This document shows positions 14,707 to 24,624 of a stretch of DNA of 54,753 nt, in pieces; within the stretch, counting starts at the first letter, position 1; every line of letters begins with the position of its first letter. The position numbers and the translations under genes are program-made. This stretch comes from Pseudomonadota bacterium (GTDB lineage Bacteria; Pseudomonadota; Alphaproteobacteria; Rhodobacterales; Rhodobacteraceae): positions 1 to 54,753 of the forward strand of contig JAJZVD010000018.1 in NCBI GenBank assembly GCA_021845805.1. Direction: 5' to 3'. Below the pieces are notes generated by a model, which made no database searches, was not told where the DNA came from, and saw only the letters and a list, made by a program, of their open reading frames with translations.

Positions 14707-17616
14707 ATGATGCCGATGGAAAAGACCTTCGACGCCGCCGCGGCCGAGCCGCGCCTCGCCGCCGCCTGGGAGGCGGCCAACGCCTTCGCCGCCGGCGCCA
14801 ATGCGCGCCCCGGCGCCGAACCGTTCTGCATCATGATCCCGCCGCCCAACGTGACCGGCAGCCTGCACATGGGGCATGCCTTCAACAACACGTTGCAGGA
14901 CATCCTGACCCGCTGGCACCGGATGCGCGGCTTCGACACGCTCTGGCAGCCGGGCACCGACCACGCGGGCATCGCGACCCAGATGGTCGTGGAACGGGAA
15001 CTGGCGAAAACCAACCAGCGCCGCACCGATTTCACTCGCGAGGATTTCACCCGGCTGGTCTGGGAGCAGAAGAAGAAATCCCGCGGCAACATCATCGGCC
15101 AGTTGAAGCGCCTCGGCGCCTCCTGCGACTGGAGCCGCGAGGCCTTCACCATGTCCGGCGCCCCCGGCGCCCCGGATGGCGAGGCGGGCAACTTCCACGA
15201 TGCCGTCATCAAGGTCTTCGTGGAGATGTACAACAAGGGCCTGATCTACCGCGGCAAGCGGCTGGTGAACTGGGACCCGCATTTCGAAACCGCGATCAGC
15301 GACCTCGAGGTGGAACAGGTCGAGGTGAACGGCAACCTCTGGCGCCTGCGCTACCGGCTGGCCGACGGGGTCAGCTATGAACACCCCGTGGCCTTCGACG
15401 ACGAGGGCCGCGCAACCGAATGGGAAACGCGCGATTACCTGGTGGTCGCCACCACCCGGCCCGAAACCATGCTGGGCGATACCGGCGTGGCGGTGCATCC
15501 CGATGACCTGCGCTACCGCCACCTGATCGGGCGCCATGTCGTGATGCCGGTCACCGGCCGCCGCATCCCGATCGTGGGCGACGCCTACGCCGACCCCGAC
15601 AAGGGCACCGGCGCGGTCAAGATCACCCCGGCGCATGACTTCAACGACTGGGGCGTGGGAAGCCGCACGGGCCTGCGCGTCATCAACGTGATGGACACCC
15701 GCGCTGCCATCGCGCTGCGTGACAACGCCGATTTCGCCGAAGGCTGCCCGGCCGAGATGGTCGCCGCCGCAATCGAGATGTTCCACGGCCGCGACCGTTA
15801 CGAGGTGCGCGAGGCCATCGTGACGCTGGCGCGCGATGACGGCTGGCTGGACGGCATCGACGCCGACCGCCACATGGTCCCGCACGGCGACCGCTCGAAG
15901 GTCGCCATCGAGCCCTTCCTGACCGATCAGTGGTTCGTCGATACCGCCAGGATCGTCGGCCCCGCGCTGGATGCCGTGCGCGAGGGCCGCACGGTCATCC
16001 TGCCCGAACGCGACACCAAGACCTACTACCACTGGCTGGAAAACATCGAGCCCTGGTGCATCAGCCGCCAGCTCTGGTGGGGTCACCAGATTCCGGTGTG
16101 GTACGGGCCGGGTGTCGAGCCCGACGGCAAGGCCGACTATTCGACCGAGGGGCTGAAGGTCTTCTGCGGCACCACCTTTGCCGAAGTCGCCGCCCAGGCC
16201 CGCGCCTATTATGGCGTCACGTCGGTTCACGAAAAGGCCGACCTCAGCGCCGCGCTGGAAGACCAGCTTGAAAGCTTCAGCAATGCCGAAGCCTCGGTCT
16301 CGCTGTGGCGCGACCCCGACGTGCTGGATACCTGGTTCTCCTCCGGCCTCTGGCCCGTCGGCACGCTGGGCTGGCCGGAACAGACGCCGGAGCTGCAGAA
16401 ATACTTCCCCACCTCGGTCCTCGTCACCGGGTTCGACATCATCTTCTTCTGGGTCGCCCGGATGATGATGATGCAGCTTGCCGTAGTGGGCGACGTCCCC
16501 TTCCGCACCGTCTACGTCCACGCCCTCGTGCGCGACGAGAAGGGCAAGAAGATGTCGAAGTCGCTCGGCAACGTGCTCGACCCGCTGGAACTGATCGACG
16601 AATACGGTGCCGACGCCGTGCGCTTTACCCTGACCGCCATGGCGGCGATGGGGCGCGACCTGAAGCTCAGCACCCAGCGCATCGCGGGCTATCGCAACTT
16701 CGGCACCAAGCTCTGGAACGCCTGCCGCTTCGCCGAGATGAACGGGGTCTGGGACGGTCACGCGACGCAAGGCGCGGCCCCGCAGCCCAGGGCCACCGTG
16801 AATCGCTGGATCGTGGGCGAAACCGCCCGCGTGCGCGAGGCGGTGGACGAGGCGCTGGGGCAATACCGCTTCGACGCCGCGGCCAACACGCTTTACGCCT
16901 TCGTCTGGGGCAAGGTCTGCGACTGGTACGTCGAATTCGCCAAGCCCCTCTTCGACGACGCGGCCACCGCCGCCGAGACGCGGGCGACGATGGCCTGGGT
17001 GCTTGACCAGTGCATGATCCTGCTGCACCCGATCATGCCCTTCGTCACCGAGGAGCTCTGGGGCCTGACCGGCCGCCGCGACAAGCTGCTTGTCCACGCC
17101 GACTGGCCCGCCTATGGCAGCGACCTGATCGACCCCGCCGCCGACCGCGAGATGAACTGGGTCATCGCCCTGATCGACGAGATCCGCTCGGCCCGCGCCC
17201 AGGTCCATGTTCCCGTGGGGCTGAAGCTCGACATGGTGCAGCTCTCGCTCGATGACGCGGGCCGCGCCGCCTGGATGCGGAACGAGGCGCTGATCCGCCG
17301 CCTGGCCCGGATCGAGACGCTGACCGAGGCCGCCACCGCCCCCAAGGGCGCGATCACCATCGCCGTGGAAGGCGGCGCCTTCGCCATCCCGCTCGAAGGC
17401 ATCATCGACATCGCCGAGGAAAAGGCGCGGCTCGCCAAGGCGCTCGACAAGCTCCGGAAGGATCTGGGCGGCTTGCGCGGGCGGCTCGGCAATCCGAAGT
17501 TCGTGGCCTCCGCCCCCGAGGAGGTCGTCGACGAAACCCGCACCCTCCTGGAACAGGGCGAGGACGAGGCCGCCAAGATCGAGGCCGCACTGGCCCGCCT
17601 GGCCGAGATCGGCTGA
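14707..17616 (+). CDS. valS: Valyl-tRNA synthetase
   Basis: A 969-residue class I synthetase that charges tRNA-Val. The HIGH signature appears as [14 protein letters not shown] (about residues 46-59), the editing domain with [17 protein letters not shown] follows, then [16 protein letters not shown]. The KMSKS loop is [11 protein letters not shown] (about 612-622). A C-terminal tRNA-binding coiled coil is present ([24 protein letters not shown]). Size is normal for ValS. The ATG at 14707 is followed by two more in-frame ATGs within four codons. In many alphaproteobacteria valS sits beside tolC/popZ; here those genes are about 11 kb away. Confidence 0.98.
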   Translation: MMPMEKTFDAAAAEPRLAAAWEAANAFAAGANARPGAEPFCIMIPPPNVTGSLHMGHAFNNTLQDILTRWHRMRGFDTLWQPGTDHAGIATQMVVERELAKTNQRRTDFTREDFTRLVWEQKKKSRGNIIGQLKRLGASCDWSREAFTMSGAPGAPDGEAGNFHDAVIKVFVEMYNKGLIYRGKRLVNWDPHFETAISDLEVEQVEVNGNLWRLRYRLADGVSYEHPVAFDDEGRATEWETRDYLVVATTRPETMLGDTGVAVHPDDLRYRHLIGRHVVMPVTGRRIPIVGDAYADPDKGTGAVKITPAHDFNDWGVGSRTGLRVINVMDTRAAIALRDNADFAEGCPAEMVAAAIEMFHGRDRYEVREAIVTLARDDGWLDGIDADRHMVPHGDRSKVAIEPFLTDQWFVDTARIVGPALDAVREGRTVILPERDTKTYYHWLENIEPWCISRQLWWGHQIPVWYGPGVEPDGKADYSTEGLKVFCGTTFAEVAAQARAYYGVTSVHEKADLSAALEDQLESFSNAEASVSLWRDPDVLDTWFSSGLWPVGTLGWPEQTPELQKYFPTSVLVTGFDIIFFWVARMMMMQLAVVGDVPFRTVYVHALVRDEKGKKMSKSLGNVLDPLELIDEYGADAVRFTLTAMAAMGRDLKLSTQRIAGYRNFGTKLWNACRFAEMNGVWDGHATQGAAPQPRATVNRWIVGETARVREAVDEALGQYRFDAAANTLYAFVWGKVCDWYVEFAKPLFDDAATAAETRATMAWVLDQCMILLHPIMPFVTEELWGLTGRRDKLLVHADWPAYGSDLIDPAADREMNWVIALIDEIRSARAQVHVPVGLKLDMVQLSLDDAGRAAWMRNEALIRRLARIETLTEAATAPKGAITIAVEGGAFAIPLEGIIDIAEEKARLAKALDKLRKDLGGLRGRLGNPKFVASAPEEVVDETRTLLEQGEDEAAKIEAALARLAEIG

Positions 17617-17702
17617 CCCCCCGCGCCGGGTGGGGCCCCCGGGGCCCTGCCCCTTGCGCCAGTCGCGCGACAGGCGCATCCTGCCGCGCGACGGAGGCAC
17701 CG

Positions 17703-18035
17703 ATGCCCGATCCCCTCAGCCGCATTGCCGAACGCCGGATCCGCAAGGCCGAGGCCGAAGGCCAGTTCCGCAACCTGCCCGGCGCAGGCAAGCCCCTGCC
17801 CGACCGCCCGGGCGATGTCTTCACCGACCCGGGCGAGGTTCTGGGCTACCGGATGATGGCCGAGGCGGGCGCCCTGCCGGAAGAATTCCGCCTGAAGGCC
17901 GCCGCCGCCGCGGCGCGCGCCCGGCTCGCCGCCGAAACCGACCCGGCCGCGCGCAAGCGGCTGATGGCCGAACTGGCCGAGGCCGAGCTGCGCCAGGCGA
18001 TCGCCGAAGAGGCCCGCCGCCGCTTCATGCGCTGA
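17703..18035 (+). CDS. DUF1992 family (DnaJ-C28-like) small protein
   Basis: A 110-residue, highly charged protein with the DUF1992 core: PLSRIAERRIRKAEAEGQF (residues 3-21), NLPGAGKPLP, and a later helix YRMMAEAGALPEEFRLK. This domain is shared with the eukaryotic DNAJC28 conserved region, but no J domain is present. Function is unknown. No signal peptide or membrane segment. GGAGG is well placed before the ATG. Confidence 0.85.
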   Translation: MPDPLSRIAERRIRKAEAEGQFRNLPGAGKPLPDRPGDVFTDPGEVLGYRMMAEAGALPEEFRLKAAAAAARARLAAETDPAARKRLMAELAEAELRQAIAEEARRRFMR

Positions 18036-18051
18036 GCCTCCGCCCCGCCCC

Positions 18052-18104
18052 CATTTTCTGTCCGCAAGTATCCCACGGGGGTGCGGGGGTGTGAAACCCC
18101 CGCA
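18052..18104. repeat. Second copy (half) of the 22-bp repeat arm plus hairpin
   Basis: Positions 18052-18073 match the left arm of the 2354-2466 element at 21 of 22 bases (one A-to-G change). The right arm is missing. Instead TGCGGGGGT (18082-18090) pairs with ACCCCCGCA (18096-18104) as a 9-bp stem with a 5-nt loop. Like the first copy it lies between convergent genes (DUF1992 and the MFS gene), so it probably serves as terminator for one or both. Confidence 0.7.
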
Positions 18105-18130
18105 TGCACCGGCGCGGCCCGCGCGCCCGG

Positions 18131-19771
18131 TCAGGTCACATCCGTCATCTTCAGCGGCATGTCGTCGCGCAGCGGCACGGTCTGGCGCTCGATCATCCGG
18201 TGGACCCGGGGCGGGTCCGGGCCCTGATGCAGGGCAAGGATCTTCTCGGTCAGTTCGCCATCCGCCTTGGTCCGGCGCTCCTGGTGGCGGATGTAGTCGA
18301 TCCAGGTCGGCACATGGTAGCTCTCTGTCCATATCTCGGGCTGCTCCAGGTCGCGCAGCAGCGCCCATTGCCGGGCTCCGTCGCGGCGGCGGCCGCGTCG
18401 GCGCTGGCGCATCAGCGCCAGGAACGTCTCCACATCCGCCTGCGCGATCCGATAGTCGATCATCAGAAGGATCGGCCCCGAACGCGGCTGAAGGTCCAGC
18501 CGCAGCGCGGGCTCGCGCCAGCGGTCCAGCGGGTCGAGATTCAGGTTGGCATATTCCGCCATCCCCAGCCACCGCCCCACGAACACGCCCAGAAACAGCA
18601 CCACCCCCGACAGGGCCAGCGCCTCGACCGGCCCGCGGGCATCCGACACGAGCCCCCACAGCCAGCTTCCCAGCGCCATGCCGCCGAAGGTGGCGGTCTG
18701 GTAGAACGACAGCGCCCGCCCCACCACCCAGCGCGGGGTGGACAACTGCACCGTCACGTTGAACAGCGACAGGGCAAGCACCCAGCTTGCCCCCGTCAGC
18801 CCCAGCGCCAGGAGGCTCAGCCAGATCGAGCGGCTGAAGGCCAGCCCCTCGACCCCCAGCGCGAAGCCCAGGAAGGCCAGTTGCACCAGCCGTTCGTTGC
18901 GCAGCCTTGCCGCCAGCCTGCTGCTCGCCACCACACCGCCGATCGCACCCAGGCCGAAGGCTCCCAGCAGCAGGCCGTAGGTCAGCGCGGTGCCCCGCAG
19001 CACATCGGCCGCCACCACTGGCAGCAGCGCCAGCACCGACGAGGCCGCCACCCCGAACAGCAGCCCGCGCGCCATCACCCGCAACAGCGCGGGCGACATC
19101 GCCACATAGCGCCAGCCCGCCGACAGCGCCGACCCCAGGCTTTCGCGCGGCAGCCGCCGCGGCTTGGTCTCGGGGCGCCAGCGCACCAGCGCCCAGACAA
19201 TGGCGATGTAGCTGACCGCATTGACCGCAAAGGCCGCCCCCGCGCCGGCCGCCGCCACGATCATCCCGCCCAGCGCCGGCCCGATCGACCGCATCAGGTT
19301 GAACCCCATCGAGTTCAGCCCCACGGCGCTGCGCACCTCGTCCCGCGGCACCACATCACCGACCGAGGCCTGCCAGGCCGGGTTCGACAGCGCCCCCCCG
19401 GCGCCAATGATGAAGGTGAAGATCAGGATCACCCAGGGCGTCACCATCCCGCCGAAGGCCAGCGCCGCCAGCCCGGCAGATGCGACCAGCATGAAGCTCT
19501 GCGCCCAGATCATGACCATCCGGCGGTCGAAATTGTCGGCCAGCGCGCCCGCCAGCAGCGAAAAGACCATGTAAGGCAGAATGTTGGCCGCCTGAACCAG
19601 GGCGACCATGCCGTTCGACACGGCCAGTTCCGTCATCAGCCAGCCCGCACCCACCCCCTGGATCAGGCTGCCGAGATTCGAGATGTTGTTGCCGATCCAG
19701 AGTTCCCGGAACGTCAGGTGCCGCAGTGGCGCCAGCACCGGTGCGCGTGTCTTCGGTTGCGTCTGATCCAT
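18131..19771 (-). CDS. MFS transporter, transmembrane secretion effector (MFS_3) type
   Basis: A 546-residue inner-membrane protein. Twelve hydrophobic segments occupy about residues 20-410, starting FRELWIGNNISNLGSLIQGVGAGW, with the MFS motif ADNFDRRMVM in the second loop. A soluble C-terminal extension of about 130 residues follows (RLDLQPRSGPILLMIDYRI, then WTESYHVPTWIDYIRHQERRT), which is typical of the MFS_3/DUF894 group and resembles a ferredoxin-like monooxygenase fold. Related proteins export siderophores (EntS) or macrolides; the substrate here is unknown. No siderophore genes are nearby. Confidence 0.87.
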   Translation of the reverse strand: MDQTQPKTRAPVLAPLRHLTFRELWIGNNISNLGSLIQGVGAGWLMTELAVSNGMVALVQAANILPYMVFSLLAGALADNFDRRMVMIWAQSFMLVASAGLAALAFGGMVTPWVILIFTFIIGAGGALSNPAWQASVGDVVPRDEVRSAVGLNSMGFNLMRSIGPALGGMIVAAAGAGAAFAVNAVSYIAIVWALVRWRPETKPRRLPRESLGSALSAGWRYVAMSPALLRVMARGLLFGVAASSVLALLPVVAADVLRGTALTYGLLLGAFGLGAIGGVVASSRLAARLRNERLVQLAFLGFALGVEGLAFSRSIWLSLLALGLTGASWVLALSLFNVTVQLSTPRWVVGRALSFYQTATFGGMALGSWLWGLVSDARGPVEALALSGVVLFLGVFVGRWLGMAEYANLNLDPLDRWREPALRLDLQPRSGPILLMIDYRIAQADVETFLALMRQRRRGRRRDGARQWALLRDLEQPEIWTESYHVPTWIDYIRHQERRTKADGELTEKILALHQGPDPPRVHRMIERQTVPLRDDMPLKMTDVT

Positions 19772-19884
19772 CGACCCTCTCCGCCTCTGCGATATGACGC
19801 CGCAGGCCGGGAAAGCTCAAGCCCTCGGCGACAGTGTCGGCGCAAATGGCCGTGCGATGGCCGGGGGGCGGGGCCGGGCGCCGC

Positions 19885-19900
19885 GCAAGGGGGCCCTTGC
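19885..19900. promoter_or_regulatory. Palindrome upstream of the HisC-like aminotransferase gene
   Basis: GCAAGGG-GG-CCCTTGC is a 7+2+7 perfect inverted repeat that ends 31 nt before the aminotransferase ATG, in the 160-bp gap between divergent genes. It could be an operator. GC-rich DNA makes short palindromes frequent, so confidence is low. Confidence 0.3.
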
Positions 19901-19931
19901 CGCACCGCCGGAAATCCGCTTCTGTCGCAGC

Positions 19932-21038
19932 ATGACCGGCCCCCGTTTCACGCCCCTTATCGACAGCCTGCCCGCCACCGTGCCCTTCGTGGGGCCCGAA
20001 ACGCAGGAACGCGCCCGCGGCCGCCCCTTCGTGGCCCGGCTGGGCGCGAACGAAAACGTCTTCGGTCCCTCGCCCCGGGCCATCGCTGCGATGCAGGCTG
20101 CGGCGGCCGATGCCTGGATGTATGGCGACCCCGAAAACCACGACCTGAAACGGGCGCTGGCGGCCCATCACGGGGTCGCACCGCAGAACATCGTGGTGGG
20201 CGAGGGGATCGACGGGCTGCTGGGCTATCTGGTGCGGCTGACGGTGGGGCCGGGCGATGCCGTCGTCACCTCGGACGGCGCCTATCCCACGTTCAACTTC
20301 CATGTGGCAGGCTTTGGCGGGGCGCTGCACAGGGTGCCCTACCGGGGCGATGCCGAAGACCCGCAGGCACTGCTGGCCCGCGCGGCCGAGGTCGGGGCGA
20401 AGCTGATCTATTTCGCCAACCCCGACAACCCGATGGGCAGCGCCCACCCGGCCGCCACGGTCGCCGCGATGGTCGAGGCGGTGCCCGACGGCAGCCTGCT
20501 GGTGCTGGACGAGGCCTATGTCGATCTTGCCCCCGACGGCACCGCGCCCGAGATCGCCGCCGATGACCCACGCGTGATCCGGATGCGCACCTTTTCCAAG
20601 GGCTACGGGCTGGCGGGCGCGCGCGTGGGCTATGCGATCGGCGCGGCGCCGCTGATCGCCGCCTTCGACAAGATCCGCAACCACTTCGGGATGAGCCGGG
20701 TCAGCCAGGCCGCGGCGCTCGCGGCGCTGGCAGATCAGCCCTACCTGTCCGAGGTGAAGGCTCGCGTCGCCCGCGCCCGCGACCGTCTGGCCGCGATTTC
20801 ACGGGCAAACGGACTGGTGCCCCTGCCTTCGGCCACGAATTTCGTGACCATCGACTGCGGCGCCGACGGGGCCTTTGCCCGCCGCGTGCTGCAGGGGCTG
20901 ATCGCGCGCGACATCTTCGTGCGGATGCCCTTCGTCGCCCCGCAGGACCGCTGCATCCGCGTCAGCTGCGGCCCCGATGCGATGCTCGATGCCTTTGCGG
21001 CCGCCCTGCCCGCCGCGCTGGCCGAGGCGCGCGGCTAG
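19932..21038 (+). CDS. Fold-type I PLP aminotransferase, HisC-like
   Basis: A 368-residue class I/II aminotransferase. Motifs: LGANENVFGPSP (residues 38-49), GEGIDGLLGYL, FANPDNPMG (161-169), VLDEAYVDLA (191-200, PLP-ring aspartate) and TFSKGYGLAGARVGY (220-234) with the Schiff-base Lys223. The ANEN-x-(F/Y)GPSP and NPDNP(T/M)G signatures are those of histidinol-phosphate aminotransferase-like proteins, but no his genes are adjacent, so it may act on another aromatic or polar amino acid. The frame is open upstream; the ATG at 19932 gives the family N-terminus. It overlaps the convergent next gene by 4 nt. Confidence 0.87.
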   Translation: MTGPRFTPLIDSLPATVPFVGPETQERARGRPFVARLGANENVFGPSPRAIAAMQAAAADAWMYGDPENHDLKRALAAHHGVAPQNIVVGEGIDGLLGYLVRLTVGPGDAVVTSDGAYPTFNFHVAGFGGALHRVPYRGDAEDPQALLARAAEVGAKLIYFANPDNPMGSAHPAATVAAMVEAVPDGSLLVLDEAYVDLAPDGTAPEIAADDPRVIRMRTFSKGYGLAGARVGYAIGAAPLIAAFDKIRNHFGMSRVSQAAALAALADQPYLSEVKARVARARDRLAAISRANGLVPLPSATNFVTIDCGADGAFARRVLQGLIARDIFVRMPFVAPQDRCIRVSCGPDAMLDAFAAALPAALAEARG

Positions 21039-22237
21039 CGGCCCGCCACCACGGCCGCCGCGGCCTCCAGCGCGCCCGGGCCATGGGGCAGGCCCAGCGC
21101 CTTCATCCCCGCGTCCATCGCCGCCAGCGCGCCCAGCGTCATGTGGGCATTCACATGGCCCATATGCGCCACCCGGAAGAAGCCGTGATAGGCCGGGTCC
21201 TTGCTGTCGGCCATGCCCAGCCCGATCCCCAGCGTCACGCCCGCCTCGGATTCGGTCCAGCGGCGCAGCGCGGTGGCATGGGGGGCGCCAAGCCGTGCCG
21301 CGGTCACGGCATGGCTGCGCGCCGCCGGGTCGCGCACGTTCAGCGCGATCTCGGGATTGCCCGCGCCCCAGGCGTCGAACGCCGCCCAGACCGCCCGTGC
21401 CAGCGTGGCATGGCGGGCCCAGACCGCCTGAAGCCCCTCTTCATGCACGATCATCGTCAGCGCCTCGGCCAGACCGAAAAGGTGATGGGTGGGCGCGGTG
21501 CCGCAGAACAGCTGCCAGAACTCGGTCGCCCCGGCCCGCGGCGCCCAGTCCCAGTAGGGGGTGCACAGATCGCCCCCGGTGCAGCGGGCCTTGGCCCGGT
21601 CCGAGAACCACACGAAGCCAAGCCCGGGCGGCGTCATCAGCCCCTTCTGGCTGGCGGCCACCAGCACGTCCACGCCCCAGGCGTCCATCAACAGCGCGTC
21701 GCAGCCCAGCGAGGCGATGGCATCCACCGCCAGCAGCGCCGGATGCCCAGCGGCGTCGATCGCCGCGCGGATCGCGGCCACGTCGGATTTCACCGAACTG
21801 GCGGTATCCACATGCGTCATCAGGACCGCCTTGATCCGCCCTGCGGTATCGGCGCGCAGCGCCGCCTCGACCTGCGCGGGATCGGCGGCGACCGACTTGC
21901 CGAAATCCAGCATCTCGACCGTCACCCCCATCCGCCGCGCGGAATTGGCCCAGCCGTGGCCGAAGTTGCCGGTCGACAGCACCAGCGCCACATCCCCGCG
22001 CGAGAACAGGTTGGCATTCGCCGCCTCCCAGGCGCCGTGGCCGTTGACGATGTAGATCGCAACATTGCCCCGGGTGCCCGCCACCGTCTTCAGATCCACC
22101 AGAACCCGGTCGGTCAGGTCGTGCAGCGGGCCCTCGTAGATGTTCGGCGCCGCGCGGTGCATCGCGTTCAGCACCCGGTCGGGCATGACCGAGGGGCCGG
22201 GAATGGCAAGGTAAGGGCGACCGTTGGCAAGGCTCAT
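21035..22237 (-). CDS. Class V aminotransferase (serine/alanine-glyoxylate type)
   Basis: A 400-residue PLP enzyme. IPGPSVMPDRVLNAM near the start is the class V N-terminal signature. GHGAWEAAN (66-74) binds cofactor phosphate, VDAIASLG (171-178) supplies the PLP aspartate, and ASQKGLMTPPGLGF (195-208) carries the Schiff-base Lys198. These features match serine-glyoxylate, alanine-glyoxylate or (S)-ureidoglycine-glyoxylate aminotransferases. No purine-degradation or serine-cycle genes are near, so the amino donor is open. I chose ATG 22237 because it starts the conserved region; the ORF extends eight codons further upstream. Confidence 0.87.
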   Translation of the reverse strand: MSLANGRPYLAIPGPSVMPDRVLNAMHRAAPNIYEGPLHDLTDRVLVDLKTVAGTRGNVAIYIVNGHGAWEAANANLFSRGDVALVLSTGNFGHGWANSARRMGVTVEMLDFGKSVAADPAQVEAALRADTAGRIKAVLMTHVDTASSVKSDVAAIRAAIDAAGHPALLAVDAIASLGCDALLMDAWGVDVLVAASQKGLMTPPGLGFVWFSDRAKARCTGGDLCTPYWDWAPRAGATEFWQLFCGTAPTHHLFGLAEALTMIVHEEGLQAVWARHATLARAVWAAFDAWGAGNPEIALNVRDPAARSHAVTAARLGAPHATALRRWTESEAGVTLGIGLGMADSKDPAYHGFFRVAHMGHVNAHMTLGALAAMDAGMKALGLPHGPGALEAAAAVVAGR

Positions 22238-22392
22238 GTTGGCTCCGATGCAGGCTGCCATCGGGTGCTAGACCCGCCTCCGGCCAAGGTCAACCGCCTG
22301 CATTGCTTGCCTGAGGGCGGCTTTCCCGCTAGACCGCGCTGACCTCTCGCGGCGGGCCCGGGTCCGCTGCCCGCCCGGAAAGGCACCGGCCC

Positions 22393-24138
22393 GTGACGAA
22401 CGGCACCCTTCTGCGCTGGATCTGGCGCGACTACCTGCGGCCGCATCTGCCCACCCTTGCGGTGGCCCTTGTCCTGATGACGATCGAAGGCGGCACGCAG
22501 GGGGCGCTGTCCTACCTGATCCAGCCGATGTTCGACAAGGTCTTCGTCGGCGGCTCGGCCTCGGCGGTGGTCTGGGTTGCGCTGGCGGTCAGCGCGGTCT
22601 TCATCCTGCGGGCCTCGGCCAGCTTCGGGCAGCGGGTGCTGATGGCGATGGCGGGTGAACGGGTGGTGGCCGCGATGCAGCGCGACCTTCTGGCCCATCT
22701 GATGATGCTGGAGCTTGGCTTCCACCATGGGCAGTCGCCCGGTGCGCTGATCGAACGGGTGCGCGGCGATACCACCACGCTGCGCGCCTTGTGGAGCTCG
22801 ATGCTGTCGGCGCTGGGGCGCGATATCGTGGCGCTGATCTCGTTGCTGGGGGTCGCCATCTCGATCGACTGGCGCTGGACGCTGATCGCCGTGGCCGGGG
22901 CACCCATCCTGGTCCTGCCGATTGTCCGGTTGCAGAAGGTCGTCCGCCGCACCAGCCGCGCGGGGCGCGAGACCGCCTCGCGCATCACCACCCGGCTGGA
23001 CGAGATCTTCCACGGCATCTCCACCATCCAGCTGACGGGCACCGAGCGGCGCGAGGGCGCGCGCTTCGGCACCGACCTCAACCACTACGTCCGCGCCCAG
23101 ATCCGCGCCGAGGCGGGATCGGCCGGCATCCCGGCGATGATGGACATCGTGGCGGCCATCGGCTTTGCCGGGGTGCTTGTGTACGGCGGCTTCCAGATCA
23201 TCCGCGGCGAGAAGACCGTGGGCGAGTTCATGAGCTTCTTCACCGCCATCGCGCTGGTGTTCGAACCGCTGCGACGCCTGGGCGCGGTGTCGGGCGCCTG
23301 GCAGGTGGCGCGGGCCAGCCTGGAGCGGATACGGGGGCTTTTCGACGTGCGCCCCGGCATCGTCACCCCGGCCTCCCCCGCCCCCCTGCCCCGGATGCTT
23401 GGCATCGAGATGGATGCGGTGCACTTCGGCTATGGGTCCGACCCGGTGCTGCACGGCCTGAGCTTTACCGCCGAGGCAGGCAAGACCACCGCGCTTGTGG
23501 GCCCCTCGGGCGCGGGCAAGACCACCGTCTTCAGCCTGCTGACCCGGCTGGCCGACCCGCAGGGCGGCGCGGTGCGGATCGGCGGGCAGGATATCCGCAC
23601 GCTGGACCTGCGCGGGCTGCGCGGGCTCTTCTCGGTCGTGTCGCAGGACACCGCGCTGTTCGACGAGACGATCCGCGACAACATCCTGCTGGGGCAAGAG
23701 GGTGTCAGCGCGGCGCGGCTGGACGAGGTGCTGGACGCCGCCCATATCCGCGATTTCGTCGCGGGGCTGCCGCAGGGGCTGGACACGCCCGCCGGGCCGC
23801 GCGGCTCGGGCCTGTCGGGCGGCCAGCGGCAGCGGGTGGCGATTGCACGCGCGCTGCTGCGCGACGCGCCGATCCTTCTGCTGGACGAGGCGACCAGCGC
23901 GCTGGACGCGGCCTCGGAAACCCATGTGCAGGCGGCGCTGGCCCGGCTGCAGAAGGGGCGCACGACGCTGGTGATCGCGCACCGCCTGTCGACCATCCGC
24001 GATGCCGACAAGATCGTGGTGATGGAACGCGGCCGGGTGGTGGACCAGGGCACGCATGAAGAGCTGATCGCGCGCTCGGGGCTTTATGCCGAGCTTTACC
24101 GCCTCCAGTTCCGCACCGAGGGCGCCACCGCCACATAG
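22393..24138 (+). CDS. ABC transporter, fused permease-ATPase (MsbA/LmrA type exporter)
   Basis: A 581-residue half-transporter. Residues 1-310 form a six-helix exporter membrane domain (LVLMTIEGGTQGALSYLIQPMFDKVF; Q-V-T(T/S)LR region near residue 125). The ATPase domain has Walker A GPSGAGKTT (about 370-378), ABC signature LSGGQRQRVAIARAL, Walker B ILLLDEATSALD and H-loop VIAHRLSTI. It should act as a homodimer and flip lipids, lipid A core or drugs across the inner membrane. The GTG at 22393 is the first suitable start. A short GT2 gene overlaps its 3' end on the other strand; that gene may act on a lipid-linked substrate. Confidence 0.93.
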   Translation: MTNGTLLRWIWRDYLRPHLPTLAVALVLMTIEGGTQGALSYLIQPMFDKVFVGGSASAVVWVALAVSAVFILRASASFGQRVLMAMAGERVVAAMQRDLLAHLMMLELGFHHGQSPGALIERVRGDTTTLRALWSSMLSALGRDIVALISLLGVAISIDWRWTLIAVAGAPILVLPIVRLQKVVRRTSRAGRETASRITTRLDEIFHGISTIQLTGTERREGARFGTDLNHYVRAQIRAEAGSAGIPAMMDIVAAIGFAGVLVYGGFQIIRGEKTVGEFMSFFTAIALVFEPLRRLGAVSGAWQVARASLERIRGLFDVRPGIVTPASPAPLPRMLGIEMDAVHFGYGSDPVLHGLSFTAEAGKTTALVGPSGAGKTTVFSLLTRLADPQGGAVRIGGQDIRTLDLRGLRGLFSVVSQDTALFDETIRDNILLGQEGVSAARLDEVLDAAHIRDFVAGLPQGLDTPAGPRGSGLSGGQRQRVAIARALLRDAPILLLDEATSALDAASETHVQAALARLQKGRTTLVIAHRLSTIRDADKIVVMERGRVVDQGTHEELIARSGLYAELYRLQFRTEGATAT

Positions 24139-24557
24139 GCGGCACCCTGCGGCAACAGCGGCCAGGCCTCGGCGGGCCAAAGCCTGCGCCAGCCGCGCTC
24201 GGCGCAATGGCGGGCAAGCACCCGGCCCGGCTGCCCCGCGGCGCGTTCGAGATGGCGCAGGACCTGCCCGGTCCAGCCGGGCACCGGCACACTGAAGCGG
24301 GTGGCGATCAGCACCCATTCGCCGCCCGCCGCCTGCACCCCCTGCGCCAGCGCCTGCGCCCGGACTGCCGCGCCGCGCAACACCTGCGCCCCCGCTTCGG
24401 CCGCGATCTGCAGGGTGGCATCGGTGGACCCGCCATCCACCACGATCAGGTCGCGGATCAACCCTTCGGCCAGACCCTCGCCCAGCGCAGCCAACTGGAA
24501 CGGCAGCACCGCCGCCGCGTCCCGTGTTGCCACCACCACCGAGATCGGGGCACGCAT
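24096..24557 (-). CDS. Short GT2-type glycosyltransferase-like protein
   Basis: A 153-residue protein with the start of a GT-A fold: ISVVVATRDAAAVLPFQLAALG (residues 4-25), LIRDLIVVDGGSTDATLQIA (34-53; DGGS is the nucleotide-sugar binding turn) and GGEWVLIATRFSVPVPGWTG, where the usual D-x-D metal motif is absent (A-T-R in its place). It is well below the 220-300 residues usual for GT2 enzymes, so it may be a degenerate or regulatory form. The C-terminal 14 codons overlap the end of the ABC exporter gene (43 nt, antisense). Confidence 0.65.
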   Translation of the reverse strand: MRAPISVVVATRDAAAVLPFQLAALGEGLAEGLIRDLIVVDGGSTDATLQIAAEAGAQVLRGAAVRAQALAQGVQAAGGEWVLIATRFSVPVPGWTGQVLRHLERAAGQPGRVLARHCAERGWRRLWPAEAWPLLPQGAAYVAVAPSVRNWRR

Positions 24558-24624
24558 CGCACAGCTCCCTGTTGCCGCCATGATACCATCCTATATGACG
24601 GGACGACACCAAGGGGAGATCAAA

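Noticed and set aside
14485-17700. 1071-codon open frame antisense to valS
   Set aside because: It mirrors the codon structure of valS in GC-rich DNA, has low-complexity His/Gly/Arg-rich sequence and no recognisable domain.
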